A DNA stretch of 64,000 nt from Desarmillaria ectypa. Lineage: Eukaryota > Basidiomycota > Agaricomycetes > Agaricales > Physalacriaceae. Location: positions 2,480,001-2,544,000 of the forward strand of contig JAUDYN010000006.1 of assembly GCA_030407005.1 (NCBI GenBank). Reading direction: 5' to 3'. The translations under genes and the position numbers were made by a program. Shown piece after piece: positions 1 to 15,600 of the stretch. Position 1 is the stretch's first letter; the number at the start of each line of letters is the position of its first letter. A model generated the notes under the pieces. The model saw only the letters and a program-made list of their open reading frames with translations, made no database searches and was not told the DNA's origin.

Positions 1-2647
<2,647 letters not shown>

Positions 2648-4387
2648 TACGCGCCCTTCAGTTTGTTGGTTTTCGGAAAGGAGTCAGCCTAGCCACGTTC
2701 CACCGGACCGGTATCCGAAACTTTTCTAACAAGCAAGTCCCGACGACAACGACTCTGTACTCAGATTCAATATGCTGCTCCCGACATTCTCTACGACTAC
2801 CCACGAGATCATCCAGAATTTACTATCTTCGTGGTTGTTTTTTTTTTCTTTCTCCATCTGCTGAGGGGCTCCGGCCTGCGAGTCGGGGATCTTTGGAAAA
2901 GGTAGACTGAGGCACAAAAAACCTCCAGGGATTATTTGGGACCTGCTTGTATGAATGTTATATCTTAGCATGAAAGGTTTACGCTCTCTTGGTATCTGAT
3001 CTTCCTTGGTCCGCTGCTTCACCTTTCAGAACTTCTAGATCTGTAGAGTCGATGTCCGCTCAGTTACGGTACTTGTCTGAGGATTCTCCTCCATTGAACT
3101 CCGGCGTTTCATCCATCGCACCCCTCTTGTCATTGTTTCTGATTATGAAAATTCTAAAAGCGGAGACAGATAAGAAATCTGGCATAATCCGTCCTCCATT
3201 TTCGAACAAAGTACGTGTACAACCCCGCGCTCTGGAATTTCCGGCCAAACACGCGGGTACCTTGCTGCAAGTATACACCTCTCCCCCATTTGGTACAACT
3301 AATTCTTCGAGTTCCGTGTTCGGGTCGACATTTTTGTTGGAAAAATTCTATCATTATGGAATCTTCCCTCTGTGTACTTGATCTTCGAATTAAACAATCG
3401 CGCGTAGATGACATCATACCTGTTTCGTGTACGGAACCAACGCCCGCTGTCACCTTTTCTCCGCATCCAGAGGCCCGTCTGGCATCCCTTCGCTCTTTAA
3501 TCCCCCCAGGTCCTCGTCTCATTGGTTTGTTATTCGTCGTCTGGTCTAGAGTACCTGTCCCTGTTCCTAGTTCCTTACGCTAGATCACGAGAAGGGAATG
3601 CACTGGTAGAATCTAGGACTTGTAAGAGTCTTGTCAGGATTGGGACACTTTTGCAAACCTCGAAATGTCGACGATTACCGTATTGCTGGAAATGTCTCTC
3701 TTACTGCGTCACGTTCTTGTTAAAAGCTCGCCAAGCTTTCCTCTGGTACCTCGACCGCTCAACCAGTTCCGCATCCGGGACACAACCTTGCCTTTGTAAT
3801 GTGTCAAGCTTGCCATGCTGTTTACCAACTACGCAACTGATCACCGAGCCGAAAAGCTCAGTCTGTCCTCCAGAGACCCTGACGCTGAATCTAGAACAAG
3901 CCGCATAGTTGAAAACTATTATGAGATCTCGCGGCATCATTCAACCAGATCGATGAGACTCGGTCTCATCGATATTGAAAATTTTCTTGGCTGGAGAATT
4001 CTGCAGGACTTTATATGTAAATTCCTTTCTTGATTTTGCCTATATCTTCTTTCAACGCCACAAATACTCAATAATAATAATTTTTTCTTGCGGGTGCTCT
4101 AATATTGGTTCCGCGGATGCTTTCTCCGTGGCACGTGGCAATCAACTTTTACTATCTCCCTGGTACAGCGACAGACACCTGTCGCGTCTCGAGCACATGT
4201 TCATCTTCCCTCAGACCTACCTCGATACTTCTTTAATTTGCTATGCTGGCTGCTAGACATGGAACTCATGGACATGGCTCCTATTCATCACGTATAATTG
4301 GCGCCCCACACGGGAAGAGACATTCTCACTTCTAATTCAGCTCTTGCCACAATTGCTATCTCAATGCAACAACGCCCTCTTCTCACA
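2648..4387. other. intergenic stretch, no supported gene
   Basis: This 1.7-kb stretch lies between the divergent TRM4 and the small Ser-rich gene. It holds several open frames of 70-130 codons on both strands. None has a recognisable domain, a convincing exon chain or a biased composition. It presumably contains both promoters. Confidence 0.4.
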
Positions 4388-5032
4388 ATGGCTTCATCTA
4401 TATATCATCTATCTCATCAAAGCCGTCGTCCTGCTTGTACTTTGCCACCTATACCCGAGTCGCGATCCGTCTTCTCTGTTCATTATCAGCCCGTGCTCTC
4501 GGCGCCTTTTGACGCGTATGAAATTGAGTACGTCGACGACGACGAATCTTCGTTGAGCTCCCTGGAATCCTGCTGCTGCTCCGAATGTCAGACGGTCACA
4601 GACATAGACGCCGAGATATTATTCTCATCAGGCCCAGCTCCTCTTCGGGCTCCTACTCCAGACGAGAACGACAATTCCTTCGAATCTTCGGACAGTCATA
4701 TGTCAATGAGCCCTATCATCCCGACTCCAGAAAAAGGTCAACATTGGAAGAAGAAAGTACCCCTTTCTTTTTTGCGGTCGTCTCGTGTTTTGTTTCCCGG
4801 GATCTCTTCGCGAGATCCCGAAGCAGGTTCCGAGGGTCAGTCTACCGACGCCGAAAGTACCGTTAACAAAGGAAAAGGCATTTTCAGGACCTTCAAGTCC
4901 AGGCTACGTCTACACTCTCGAGAGACAGCGAGTCTGAACAACGTTGCTGATGATGATAGCAAGTCAGGAAGCTCCAAGCCCGAGAATAGGAGTCCACGCC
5001 CAGGCGTCCTTCCTAGACTCCATTCTTTTTGA
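4388..5032 (+). CDS. small Ser/Asp-rich hypothetical protein (paralogue of 27525-27959)
   Basis: Single-exon protein of 214 residues with no recognised catalytic domain. I place the start at the third in-frame ATG (4388, MASSIYHLS) because the related protein at 27959 begins MSASIYNLP; the open frame itself extends 30 codons further upstream. Order of features: an N-terminal SIYxL...PACxLPxxP motif, an acidic DDDESS stretch, a Cys run (CCCSEC), then SFESSD, a PTP motif, a basic WKKKVPLSFLRSSR segment and a C-terminal basic FRTFKSRLRL helix. The same order of motifs is found in the paralogue. There is no signal peptide or membrane helix. Function is unknown; the many Ser/Asp and Ser-Pro sites suggest a disordered phosphoprotein, which is inference only. 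Confidence 0.6.
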   Translation: MASSIYHLSHQSRRPACTLPPIPESRSVFSVHYQPVLSAPFDAYEIEYVDDDESSLSSLESCCCSECQTVTDIDAEILFSSGPAPLRAPTPDENDNSFESSDSHMSMSPIIPTPEKGQHWKKKVPLSFLRSSRVLFPGISSRDPEAGSEGQSTDAESTVNKGKGIFRTFKSRLRLHSRETASLNNVADDDSKSGSSKPENRSPRPGVLPRLHSF

Positions 5033-7900
5033 TCCAAGACTCAAGGCGGTGTCGATATGTCATTGATCTCGTTGTTTTCGTTGTTTCATTCATTCAGACG
5101 GCCTGTAGCTATCAGCTTCGAACATACTTTTGGTGGTCCTTGAGATGTAGCCTTTCTCTTGTAAAGAAATTTTCGTTCAGAATCCGCATGGATTGGTCAA
5201 TCTACGTACTTGTCGGAATCTGGGTTTTCTCTGACATGTACCACCTGTCGGGCCGTTTTCCCTGAATTGAAGGTTTTTGACTACTCATACTCGCTGTCAT
5301 CATCAGACAGTAGTCGCACCATTCGTCGAAGCTACCTTGTTGTGATTCTTGGTTGTTGTCTATTAATTACCGGGAGCATCTTTCATCTTGTGTTCATATC
5401 ATCACTGAATAATAAAGTTCATGATCTGCTCCCAGGCGGCTTTGACCCTCCGATCCATTTGTATGGTTGTGGAGCGCTTCAAGGTCCAGGTAGTGAACGC
5501 AAGCGAGAACGATACTTGACGCTGAGGGGCAGTGATCCGGAGTTTACGCAAGGCCGATATATCTCGGACGGAGGCCCTAGGATGGTTCTAACGGAGGGGA
5601 GAAAAGTCAGCTTGAGTTGACGGATGGCTTGCGCTCTGTTGAGGACTAGTGGTACCCAGTTGATTTTTTTCCGGCTGCTCCATTCGACCTGGAACACCTC
5701 TTTCGGGGTAACCACAAGACTCTGATTGCCATTTTCACGCTATAGAATCTTTGCAATCAGGAGAGACTAAGTCTCCACACGGACATTACGGCTTCATTTT
5801 TACATTCCAGCTTGAACTTTCATCCAGGAGCCATTGGAAATCCCGGCTGAAAATCGCCCCCTACAAGTACCCTGACTTTGCCTTGACTTCTATCCCCTTT
5901 CTTGCCAAGAATAGGAAGACGGAAGCAAAGAGACATCCAGGTCAATCTAGCTGGCCTCAGTTCCTGTACCTCAGTCTTTCAAAGTGATTACCGGAGCTTG
6001 GAATTTAAAAAAATGCGTCAAAATGCGTCGCAGCCGAATTTGGAAATGGGCGGGAGGCGGACCGACAGCAACGTGTCTTACGAAACCACCGATCGCAGAC
6101 TATCTCCGTGCCTTTTTCGGCTGAAATTAGCTAGAGTCTCACCATGAATACGCCTGGATTCCATGCCAACTCAGTCATGTGCGGCTACCATCACGGAGGT
6201 GGGACCCGGAACGGTTCAGTGAGGAGACGTCGGTACCACAGTCGGTGCCTTGCGACCCGTGGTCCGTAGTCAGGACATATCGGCTTGTGAATGTAGGATC
6301 GTAAGTTACGTTGAAACGTGAAAGGAACAGTTCAAGGAATAGGCTTCCTGCTCTTGGTCACGGAGATTGTTCAGGACCATAGAATAACAGAAGACCTTTA
6401 CAGAATCATAAACACTGATCTTCTGACCCTGTGATGTAGGATGGACCTCGTATCCTAGTCATGGCCTGATGGACTCCACCTGCAATCACGAAGGGATCTG
6501 CTTCTGAGACGATGGACTGATTAGCAGCTGTAATTCGCTCAGATACCCCGATCATACCAGAGCGAGGTAAAGATGATCTTGTTATCTCTTCATCATGTTG
6601 TCTTGAACTTTGTGTTGTTATTTTACGAAAACGCTGATCTCGCAAGGTCTCAGAGCGGGTGGCAGCACCGGAATATGTTGTTCCATCACCTACTGTATCT
6701 GTTGAACAGCTACGGAGGTGTGTCATTTCATCCCGCTAGTGTTTCGTGGCTTGCAGGAAGTTTTCTCGCATCCTATCGTCTACCGGCACTCGATTATTGG
6801 ATGCTATGTCGTTCATCGTCTGACACGATCGATATAATTACTGTGTAGGAGGCTGTGCACGTCGCGCAGTTAAAACGCTGGCGGAAGGCTAGATATGGAC
6901 TGTAGTATCTCGAGACGTTATCTCGTCGTCCGCAAGAAGGATATCATGATGGAAAGCTTCTGTCCTTCAAGGTCGGAACGAACGATAACCAAGTATTATG
7001 TCTTCTATCAGGCAGCCACTGCTCCTTTCCAGGATGATCGAATCGCACATTCTATACAGCTAATTATATGTTTCCTTGATCAGAGTGATTCTGATCGAAT
7101 CAGCTGTAGTGGGGAAGGCTCAGTGTGACACTCTGACACTCGGGGGATAGTATATTCCAGACGTACAGCAACGGTATCGCCGACTCTATGTATGGTCTTG
7201 GCCAACGTCGGCTGAAGCGACGCTTGTTTTGGGGTACTACCCAACATTATGGTCATAGGAGTTGAAAGATGGTATCCGAATGGCGGTACATTTATTGATC
7301 GGGAGAAGGTCGGTCAGGATGTTGGTACGCCACTGACCCTGCAGGACTGGGTTTTTGCTGCGTGCTATGTAATCGCTTAACGGGCAGGGAGGAAAAGTCG
7401 CGGGACTCGGCTCGGGGGAACTCGTAGTGTTCCGGTGTGAGAGGCATAGAATGCGAACTTTGACCAGTATTTGGTATGCGTTCCACACGGAAGAAAGTAC
7501 TACGGTTCTGGATCAAACTTGATGGATTCTGAGTTGAGATCTTTGCTAAACGTTATACTCTACTACTCAACAACCTAGTGCTGTAATGAATAGACTGTTA
7601 AGAAGAAAGAATCCGTCGTGGTCGGGCGCCCAAGAAAGGGGGGGCGTCGGTGTAGCGACGATATATTTAAATATGAACTTTAATAATTATGCTGACTAAC
7701 GAAGCTGTATGATTGTTTGGCTATAGCAACAAGTGCAAATACGGTAACCAGTTACGTGATTGATGATGGGAATAATCGGGTTCGGAGTAGTTGCTCAATT
7801 CCACCAATACCGGACATCGTGGTCTTCGGACGAGAATGCGAGATTCACCTTTAAAGACCATGCTCTCCCCTTTCTTTTTTTCTCAACATCCCCCACAATC
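5033..7900. other. long gene-poor stretch
   Basis: About 2.9 kb without a gene I can support. The largest frames are 5210-5620 (+), which contains one hydrophobic segment, and 6406-6726 (-). Both lack known motifs, flanking exons and clear splice sites. No long repeat or transposase fragment was noticed. The last few hundred bases should hold the promoter of the F-box gene. Confidence 0.35.
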
Positions 7901-9231
7901 ATGTCCTGGCTCTCCCTTCCTACAGAAATGCACCTCGCCATCGTCGACGTCCTCGACCACGATGAAGTCAGGGCTCTCTCTACTGTCGACAAAATGACCT
8001 ATGATGCTTGCGTTCCGTCTTTATTCAAGGTGCGCTACTATATCTCGTACCAGAATGCGTTATTCATCTTTCTCTCTCTCTAGTTGGTCACATTGAACAC
8101 CCACGATGCTCTAGAGCGATTCCTTGAAAGTGTACCCAAGGACTACTGCAGACACATCCAATCCGTCCAGGTCGATCTCAAGCGTCTGGACTTCAATGGA
8201 AGTGGCAGGAAGGAGCGAACCAAAAGTTTGGTATCGCTTCTCCAAGCTTGTCCCCAGTTGAATGCACTGGATGTACGGAATGCAGGATATCTTCACCCCG
8301 ATATTCTATCCTGTGCGCTTCCAACGCTAAGGAGTCTCGTATTAAGCCATTGGGATCCCGAGGAATTGATGCCATTGTAAGTTTGTTCCCAATGATAACC
8401 GTACGTTTCATTGATCTTCGATTCAGGAGCGAACGCCTCGTCGTTTCACTTGCCGCATCGCTTCCGCTGTTGAACCATCTTTCTATTAGTGGTGCTACAC
8501 GAAGTGCCCTACATGCTCCAGACCTCGTTGGCATCTACCCACCGGTCCCTCTTGTCGTGGGAGACACCGATATCCCAGCTCATCCCATTCTCGGAAACGA
8601 ATTGAGTCTGCCCAGTCTGCTCAGACTCACAGCACTGAGAACTCTCAGCATCAAAGACACCCACCTCGGAGATGCACGCTGGGACACAGAGCAAGTCTTT
8701 TGCCAATTAGAGCGAGTCGATTTGATGGGTTGCTGCGAGGAAGGATGGACTGAACGTATCATGGCTCGTGTAGGCCGTACCGTCGGCGAGTTCGGCTTAA
8801 GCGCCCCGGTCAAACCAGCGAGCGTGAAGGGCTTGGAATCCTTGAAGAAGCTGCGCATTGGGGAATATTTCCCCGTCGACGACGTGGCTGAAACGCTCGA
8901 GGTCTTCGTGGATAGCCCCATTGAACGCGTTGAAATGGAGTGCTTCGAGGAAGACGTCGTCGATGTATGCACGGAGCTAGAGGGATGGTTGCGTAGCAAA
9001 GGGGAGGGCCTTTGGCAGAGACTCGAACGCGTAGATGTCAAGGTTCTCGAAAGCTCGTACGACGACGATGAAGAAGAAGAAAAAATGAGGGAAGCCATGG
9101 GGAAACTCATGAGAGTATGTGGCGAGTTGAGGGTCAAAAGTCGCGTCAGTGGGAAGCGCAATGGGAAGCAGCGGATCTTCTCTGAGAATATGAGATGGCC
9201 AGATGGACGGGTCCGAGCGAACACCGTCTAA
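7901..9231 (+). CDS. F-box/leucine-rich-repeat-like protein
   Basis: Three exons (7901-8029, 8084-8376, 8427-9231) give a 408-residue protein. The N-terminus (SLPTEMHLAIVDVLDHDEV) resembles a short F-box, the SKP1-binding motif of SCF ubiquitin ligases. It is followed by irregular leucine-rich stretches (SLLQACPQLNALDV, ALPTLRSLVLS, LTALRTLSIKDTHL, FCQLERVDLMGC) typical of the LRR-like half of fungal F-box proteins. The C-terminus has an acidic DDDEEEE patch and a basic tail. Both introns are about 50 nt with GT-AG ends and keep the frame. Start 7901 gives a clean F-box-first protein. A role as substrate receptor is inferred from architecture; the substrate is unknown. Such genes are numerous and fast-evolving in Agaricomycetes. 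Confidence 0.7.
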
Positions 9232-9796
9232 TCATCTTTCAACAAATTTTATTATCGGGACTTTGGTTGAACTAGGTTACTGAGTATCTATCTTTATTCC
9301 TCTCATATCAGTTCTAATATCTACTATTATCTATCTGTATTATCGAAATATACTAGTATATGTTCTCACTTCGCGTCTGAAAACTTCTTTAACGCGGTCT
9401 ACCCGGAACCTGCCAATATCCAGCTTTGACGGACATTGAGGTAATACCCTGTGGCGCTGGTAAACTTAGCTTGTAAGTAAGTGGACAAGTGACGTCCTTT
9501 CAATTAGTTCAACAGTGATGTCCAGGGTCTAATAACCGGCAGCAACGGCGTTCACTCATCGGGAGAGCCAAAATATGTATTAAATTCAAAAATAATACGG
9601 GGATAATATCAGGGTGCTGACAACCACTGACAGCTCGTTGATATATGATTGCTTAAAACTTGTACAGAACGAGGATGATATATGCATATATTGGGCGAGA
9701 AATTTCCGGGAAGCCAATAAAAAACGTTGCGGTTATATAATTAGCAGTAGCAGTAGCTGACGGGTTTACGTTTGGGCCCAAGTGAAGTCTGCGAAT
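9232..9796. other. intergenic, AT-rich
   Basis: This is the convergent 3' region between the F-box gene and the seven-helix gene. It is AT-rich, with no open frame of note. It probably holds only 3' UTRs and polyadenylation signals. Confidence 0.4.
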
Positions 9797-11407
9797 TCAC
9801 CGAGTTGACAGTGCTAGTCGATTCAACTCAGCCTCTAGAGACTGAAAGGGGGAGCTGGGCCGCAGCACAAATGGCTCCCTTGATATCGGACCAGCACAGG
9901 ATGTCGCAGTTCGAGGGTCACGAATATAGCCAGAGGCGGGTCCGGGCGGAGAGGCGGGAAGGGGATCGGGTCTCGGGGATAGTGACAGACTCGCACTGAC
10001 ATTGGCGGCAGGAATTTCCGTACATTGTGACAACGTAAACGGTGTTATCCCGTTTCGCGCGGATATAGAAAAGTCAATAGTCTTTCGAGGTTTGAATTTG
10101 GGAAGAGATTTTGTGTCTGGGAAGAGGCGTCGCGTAGCGAGAAGGAGCAGAACGTTTACGAAGCCTATAAGTAACATACATAAGGAGTTGACGGCTCGAG
10201 CTTGAACGAATTACCCGTCAAGTTGAATATTACCGCTGTTGAGAGGACCACCCATTCAGGGACGTGGGCCCCGGCAAACTCGGAAAGGCGGGCGAGGCCT
10301 ATGGGGACGATGAGTATACTGTAGGCGATCTGGAGGGATCAAAAGATTTAGCGCTCGCTTTCAGGGACTCGGAGGAGGTACACAGTTTACCGGATGCCAG
10401 ACCATTTGGTGTACGACACGTAACATAGAAGAGTCAATAAAGTCCCGGAGAATACTCAGTTTCCAACTCTGCCCGCGGGGGACGAAACGGAAGTGGGGCA
10501 TCCCTGAAACAAATATGAGGTTGCCGCGGACCCTGAGTAGTATCGCTGTGTATAGAACGAAGGAGGTACCCGCTGAGATGTACTCCTATATTTGCTCTAG
10601 TCAGGTCGTATGCTCGACGGCATGGACAGGGACTCACAAAAAGATATTCAAGGAACCTTTGTTCACGGGGATAGGCACTCGTTATCCAGCACCTCAAACG
10701 CTGTGAGAAGTGAATGGATAAATGCTGAATGAATGGCATACCAGCTGCCAGAAATGCCGAAATATGGATAGTGGGTCGAATGCGACGCTTGTATTGCGGT
10801 GGGTCCGATGATTACAATGCCAATGACAAGTCCCCATCCAAGTGTCAGCACGGCAACAAACGCAGTACGATTAGACGTCCACCGCAGGAAGAGGATATTG
10901 AACAAGTGTATTGAAATACTAAGGGACCAAACAGCGTTACCAACATTTCCGGCTTGTTTGATGGCGCCTGCAGGGATAAGATGGTGACAGTATAAGGAAG
11001 TAGCATCGGGGTTACCTTGAACGGCACACAAGTCCGTCTGGTAGACACTATTGAGTGATAACCATCTGGCGTTCATGACGGTACCGGAAGATTGAAAAAT
11101 GTTAGAGACGAGAAGGGACACAAAGTAGCCGAGGATGTGGGTTCCTTTGTACCCCTTGGATCGGGGTATAACCAGCTGAGTCGATGTGAGACTCTAAGCG
11201 AGATATAACGATATGACAGCGCACAATGAGCGCAAATATGGCAGCGAGCAATGAAACTGCCCCTGATACGGATATCCACTACGTCTCATCAGTAAATCCG
11301 AAGACAGGTTGAATAAAACAGGTACTCGCGAGAACTCCGTTGAATTCATAGATGTCATACTTGTGCACGGATTCGAGACGAGTAGGGTTGATTTCAATAG
11401 CAGGCAT
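9797..11407 (-). CDS. seven-transmembrane GPCR-like protein
   Basis: Reconstructed from about eight exons starting at ATG 11407 (MPAIEINPTRLES). Seven hydrophobic segments can be followed: AVSLLAAIFALIV, GYFVSLLVSNIFQS, AGNVGNAVWSLSISIHLF, TAFVAVLTLGWGLVIGIVI, LEYLF joined to YISAGTSFVLYTAILL, IAYSILIVPIGLARL, and VIFNLT joined to GFVNVLLLLA. Conserved hallmarks of a basidiomycete receptor family are WCWITSAYP before helix 5 and the basic loop LLRVRGNL after it. A Ser/Pro-rich cytoplasmic tail follows helix 7 and ends at 9797. By topology it resembles fungal Git3/cAMP-receptor-like GPCRs that signal through heterotrimeric G proteins at the plasma membrane. The ligand is unknown. The first intron border (near 11340) is chosen to keep frame and is the least certain. 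Confidence 0.7.
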
Positions 11408-12621
11408 ACGATATAGAGTGATCACCACACCAGGTGGGACGTCGATCCTATATGAGCCTGTTTACGAGCGGGATAGTTGCACAAAAAAATTCAAAGCAGA
11501 AGAGTTGGACCGTATATGATATTTTATTTGTTTACCTGTTCATCGAAGCGCATCTTTGTTATGGCAATTCAGCTGACAGGTACAAATCACAAGTGTTCAC
11601 GACGCGAGTACTGCCCGGGCAATGTACAGCGCCTTGGTATCGCTCTTTGTGTATAAGTTCCATTGAAATAAAGACTCCATGAAGTGCTGCGAGAGTCTGA
11701 AAAGTCCAGCTTATTCTTGCGGGAAGCCTAGAATGTAGGATGTGGTCGTCGCGCAGGTACTTGGTCGGCAGTCGAGACTAAAATGGAAATGTTGACAGAT
11801 GTTTGATTTAGACGACTTTAGCGACTCATCCAGGGTTGCCAGCAATTTGCCAGTTTGCAGCGTCCATCACGACGCTAGCAGCTGAAGAGCAAGGGCTTGA
11901 GTGCTGTGGGGGAGTTATTTTTAATGGGTAAGTGGCATATTCATACCAGTACCCTTCCTTCCACGCAACATGATGCCAACTCACACATACCTATGGAGAG
12001 ATTGAACGATCTCCATGATATTAAAGACTTTTCCGGCTCATTCTGGTATATTTCTCAGCGAAGGAACCGCTTGAGTCGGGGGTCAAGAACGGAGATCTGA
12101 TTGTTACTTCATGTCCTGGCGCCGAATCATCTTTTACTGATTGGATTTTTTTTCTAGGCGGGAAAATACACCTCTTTTTTTTCAGCCGTTGCTGTGTTGA
12201 ACTACCATCTGATTTCCAAGGATTGTTGGCCTCAAGAATCTTCAAAACATCAGCCTCAAGCTTCAAGTCAAGCCTTCGCCGAAATATCTCGCTCGACGGT
12301 GATGTTAACCAGGAATTGCCATACAGGCCGGTGCATCCAGAAGGGCTGTGGCTCATTTTCTGAACCCAGACCTTCACTTCAATCGAGTTTTCTACAATTA
12401 CCTTCAAGATTTAGGCGTGGGGTTGATGAATGCCCTGCGGGCCGGTATTTACCGAAACTTATTTTTGTAAAAAGAAATTCAAAGGCGATTTCTTTCACCA
12501 ACGACGGCGACCTTCAGTGCATCCGTCCGCTTCTTAGGTTCCATTTGGGGCACATGGTCGCCTTTGTTCGTTTGCCTCTTTCATTCGTGTCTCGTCCAGG
12601 ATTTCCTTGTTAGCCACCAAC
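11408..12621. other. intergenic between receptor gene and RdRP gene
   Basis: This divergent region holds open frames on both strands, the longest at 12021-12407 (-) and 12194-12613 (+). They overlap each other and neither shows a domain. A short KGCGSF stretch on the plus strand near 12350 vaguely resembles an N-terminal RdRP motif, so part of the following gene could start here. Confidence 0.3.
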
Positions 12622-15600
12622 ATGAAGAAATACCCCGACTTTGAGTACAACGCAGACAAGGACCAACTCGAGGGAGAAGTATGGTCCTCATTCTAGCCAT
12701 TCTACCGCTCTGTTTGATTGACATTCGCGGCAAATAGGATTTCTCTATACTGGATGGTGACAACGCTCCGGAGGCCTTACCAGACGTCGAGGATGAAGGT
12801 GTGGACGAGTCTATGAGCCAGGTGCATCAATGTAGATTCTTGACGCGTCTTTCTCTGAATATTTGCCAGTCATCCCAGTGGGAGGATGATGAGATCTACA
12901 GGGATCTCATCACGAATTATCAGGTGTGGAGTGTGCCGCCTGAGTCTCAAGAGTATCCTTCAATTCGCATCATAGGAGGAGCATGCCGTGCAACTCCCTG
13001 TGAACGACCCGAAGGTGCCCTCTTCGTGTCGTCGTCGGTGGACATATTGACTTGACGGTTACCATAGGAGTGCGATAATCATGCCACCGCTAATGTGGGC
13101 ACCCTGATAAGCACTCAGCAGTTCAATCTTCGACATTGCTATTCTCCAATGTTTGTCTAACTTCTAGAAGATGTGGGCCGACTTTGACCACGTGCCTTTC
13201 CTTCTAAGTAAAACCTTTTCACGTCTGTTTCTTTGAAGCAAGGCTGATCTCATGGAACAGCACAGGTAGTCGAGGAACCCGCAGAGAAAGGAAAGAGGAA
13301 GTCGAGCGACACAATTGATTTGTCATCGTACGGAACGCTGGTCGATGGTCGAAGACCAGCGAAGATGCGACGCATTGATGAAAGTGCGCAGGATGTCAAT
13401 GATCAGCTGTGGATCGTGGTCAGCATTCTTTTTTTCTTATACAGTTTCATCACCTCACACTCTTCTCGCAAAGGCACAACACTCCTCCCTTGTCAACGAG
13501 TTCAACCGGCTCCGGATATCCGTTGGCGTTCGAATGGAGCTCGCAAGATTGAAGACGTTGGGTGAATTGACAGAGGAGGAAATGTGGCAACAAAAGGATT
13601 GTCTCCAGCACCTAAGAGGATCCAACCAGGAGGCTGCGCCAAACACTCGCGCAGTGTTTCTTCTAGACACAGCTTCCGATGATGATGGCTCACCTGTACG
13701 TTTTTCTCATTACCCCTGTGCCACCCCCTTGATGTAATGATGTAATGCTTTGTCGTAGCCGCCTTGGGAGGAGCTTGATCTTGAGACTGGCCCTCTTTCT
13801 GAGGACCAATGCGCCGGTCTGGGCAACAGTGAACAATAGCCAGGCTGGTATGGAGGGACGATCACGTTCCGGGCTCGATACAGTCGGGACTCAAAGGAGA
13901 TTGTTATTGAGAGACCCACTTCGGATCTGTCCAACTCCTTGAAGCGTCGTTTTGGTTCATGGTGCTTCCTTTGCATAAGGACCAAAGACCAGTGTGGCTC
14001 AGCAGTTGTCGATTTGTTCAAGAGACCACTAGTGATTTGGGATGCGGTGTTTAGGGCATTCCATGCTTCTGAGGACGATGTTACCATGGTGCGGGTCAAT
14101 GAAGCATTCGTTGCGGCAAAGATTGAGAGGCCCTTGCAGGGCCTTAGATTATTTGGTGTCGGTTATTCTTTGTTCGACTTCATCAACTTTCTCAATCCTC
14201 TGCAAGAGAATAAGAATCAGGTGAGTATGTTTCTTTGATTCTTACTTGGTGCTTATTATGCTGCAGTTCCTAGGGAAATGGACATCGCGTATAGCTCTCT
14301 ATCTCTCGGTTTCCGTACCCAGTCCACGTCTCTGGGAAGAAGACATGCATGAGCAAGATGATCATTGATCATTGTAAGTGTACAGTCCAGCAGATCATCG
14401 AGTTCTGCATATCCGCTTTTCCATAGTTTCTACCAATAAATAATTAAATAATTAAATATGACGGACGGCTGTAACATATCCAACCTTCCTCTCCATCTAA
14501 GTTTTCCAAAGCAAAACAACAGAATACCTACTGCCGTTCAGTTTTGTTTGAGAGGAGCGAAGGTGAACAGCGCGTCTGCTGGACCTTAGCTGCATCTGTC
14601 TGACGCTTCTCGTTTCCAGGGAATGCTTCTACTAGTGCGAAGCAAGGAGTGGTTGGACAAACCCAAGTCTTTCGGACCTTTACCCACCGAAGAACGACCA
14701 AAAGTATGGTTCCGGCATCTATCTCAAATCAAGATCAACTACCCCAAGATTGAACCACTCGATCCTCTTCACTTGACCATGGCCATTCTCCATTTTTCGT
14801 CGATACAGTCCCCTGCTAGACTCTCTGCGGAAGTTATCATCAATCTGGAACACAATGGCGTGCCTGCAGTTGTCTTTGAACAACTTGGAAGGAACTGTAT
14901 CCAGCAGGTTGTTCAGGAATTTGCCACGTGCACGACACCTGAACATGCATGTAGGCTTTGGGCATCTGTCGAGGATGCAGAAGGTATCTATTCAGCTAGG
15001 CAGATGCGTGTCACAGAGTCGCCAACGACCTCTGAGAAGGAAGAAAGAGGACGAGGATGATCATGACACCGGGGCATGGTTCTCTGGTCCTCATTCCGGA
15101 TGCCCGACTTCCTTAGGTGAAACGGCGATGGAGCTCTTGGATTCCGGCTTTCTACCTGACCAATTCAACTTCCTCAAACAGAAGTTGTGGCGTGTAGCCA
15201 ACACTAAAATGCGCGGTCTCTTCACAGTTCAACTTTGAGCTGGAGCAGAGCTGCTCCAGACTAGTTGTAGTTGGTGCGTCTCGTCAACGCATATGTTGTT
15301 TTGTATCTGATGGTGATTATGAAGATCCCTACGGCGTCTTCAAAGAGAACGAAATACAGGTTAAAAGCTCGCGACACGAGTTCAAAACGGATGATGGTTT
15401 CGAAACCGACACTGTGCTTGGAGAAGTAGTGGTCAGTGTTTGTCATGCTAATCATCAATGGATGGCTGATATCATACTCTACAGATCGCCCGTAACTCAT
15501 GTAAAATTCCTACAGATAGTCGAAAGGTGGAGTCGCCGTTCTATTTCTTGTTGCACCCGTTGATCAAACAACAGGTAATGGCTGTAACGTACCCAATGTT

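Noticed and set aside
5210..5620. Single-pass membrane protein
   Set aside because: One hydrophobic stretch in a 136-codon frame without a good start context, homology or neighbouring exons.
8580..9224. 214-codon minus-strand frame
   Set aside because: Antisense shadow of the F-box/LRR gene; Ser/Thr/Arg-rich, as expected from the opposite strand.
12194..12613. RdRP N-terminal exon suggested by KGCGSF
   Set aside because: The match is six residues, the frame has no other family motif, and no splice chain reaches the 12622 exon. Kept only as a possibility.
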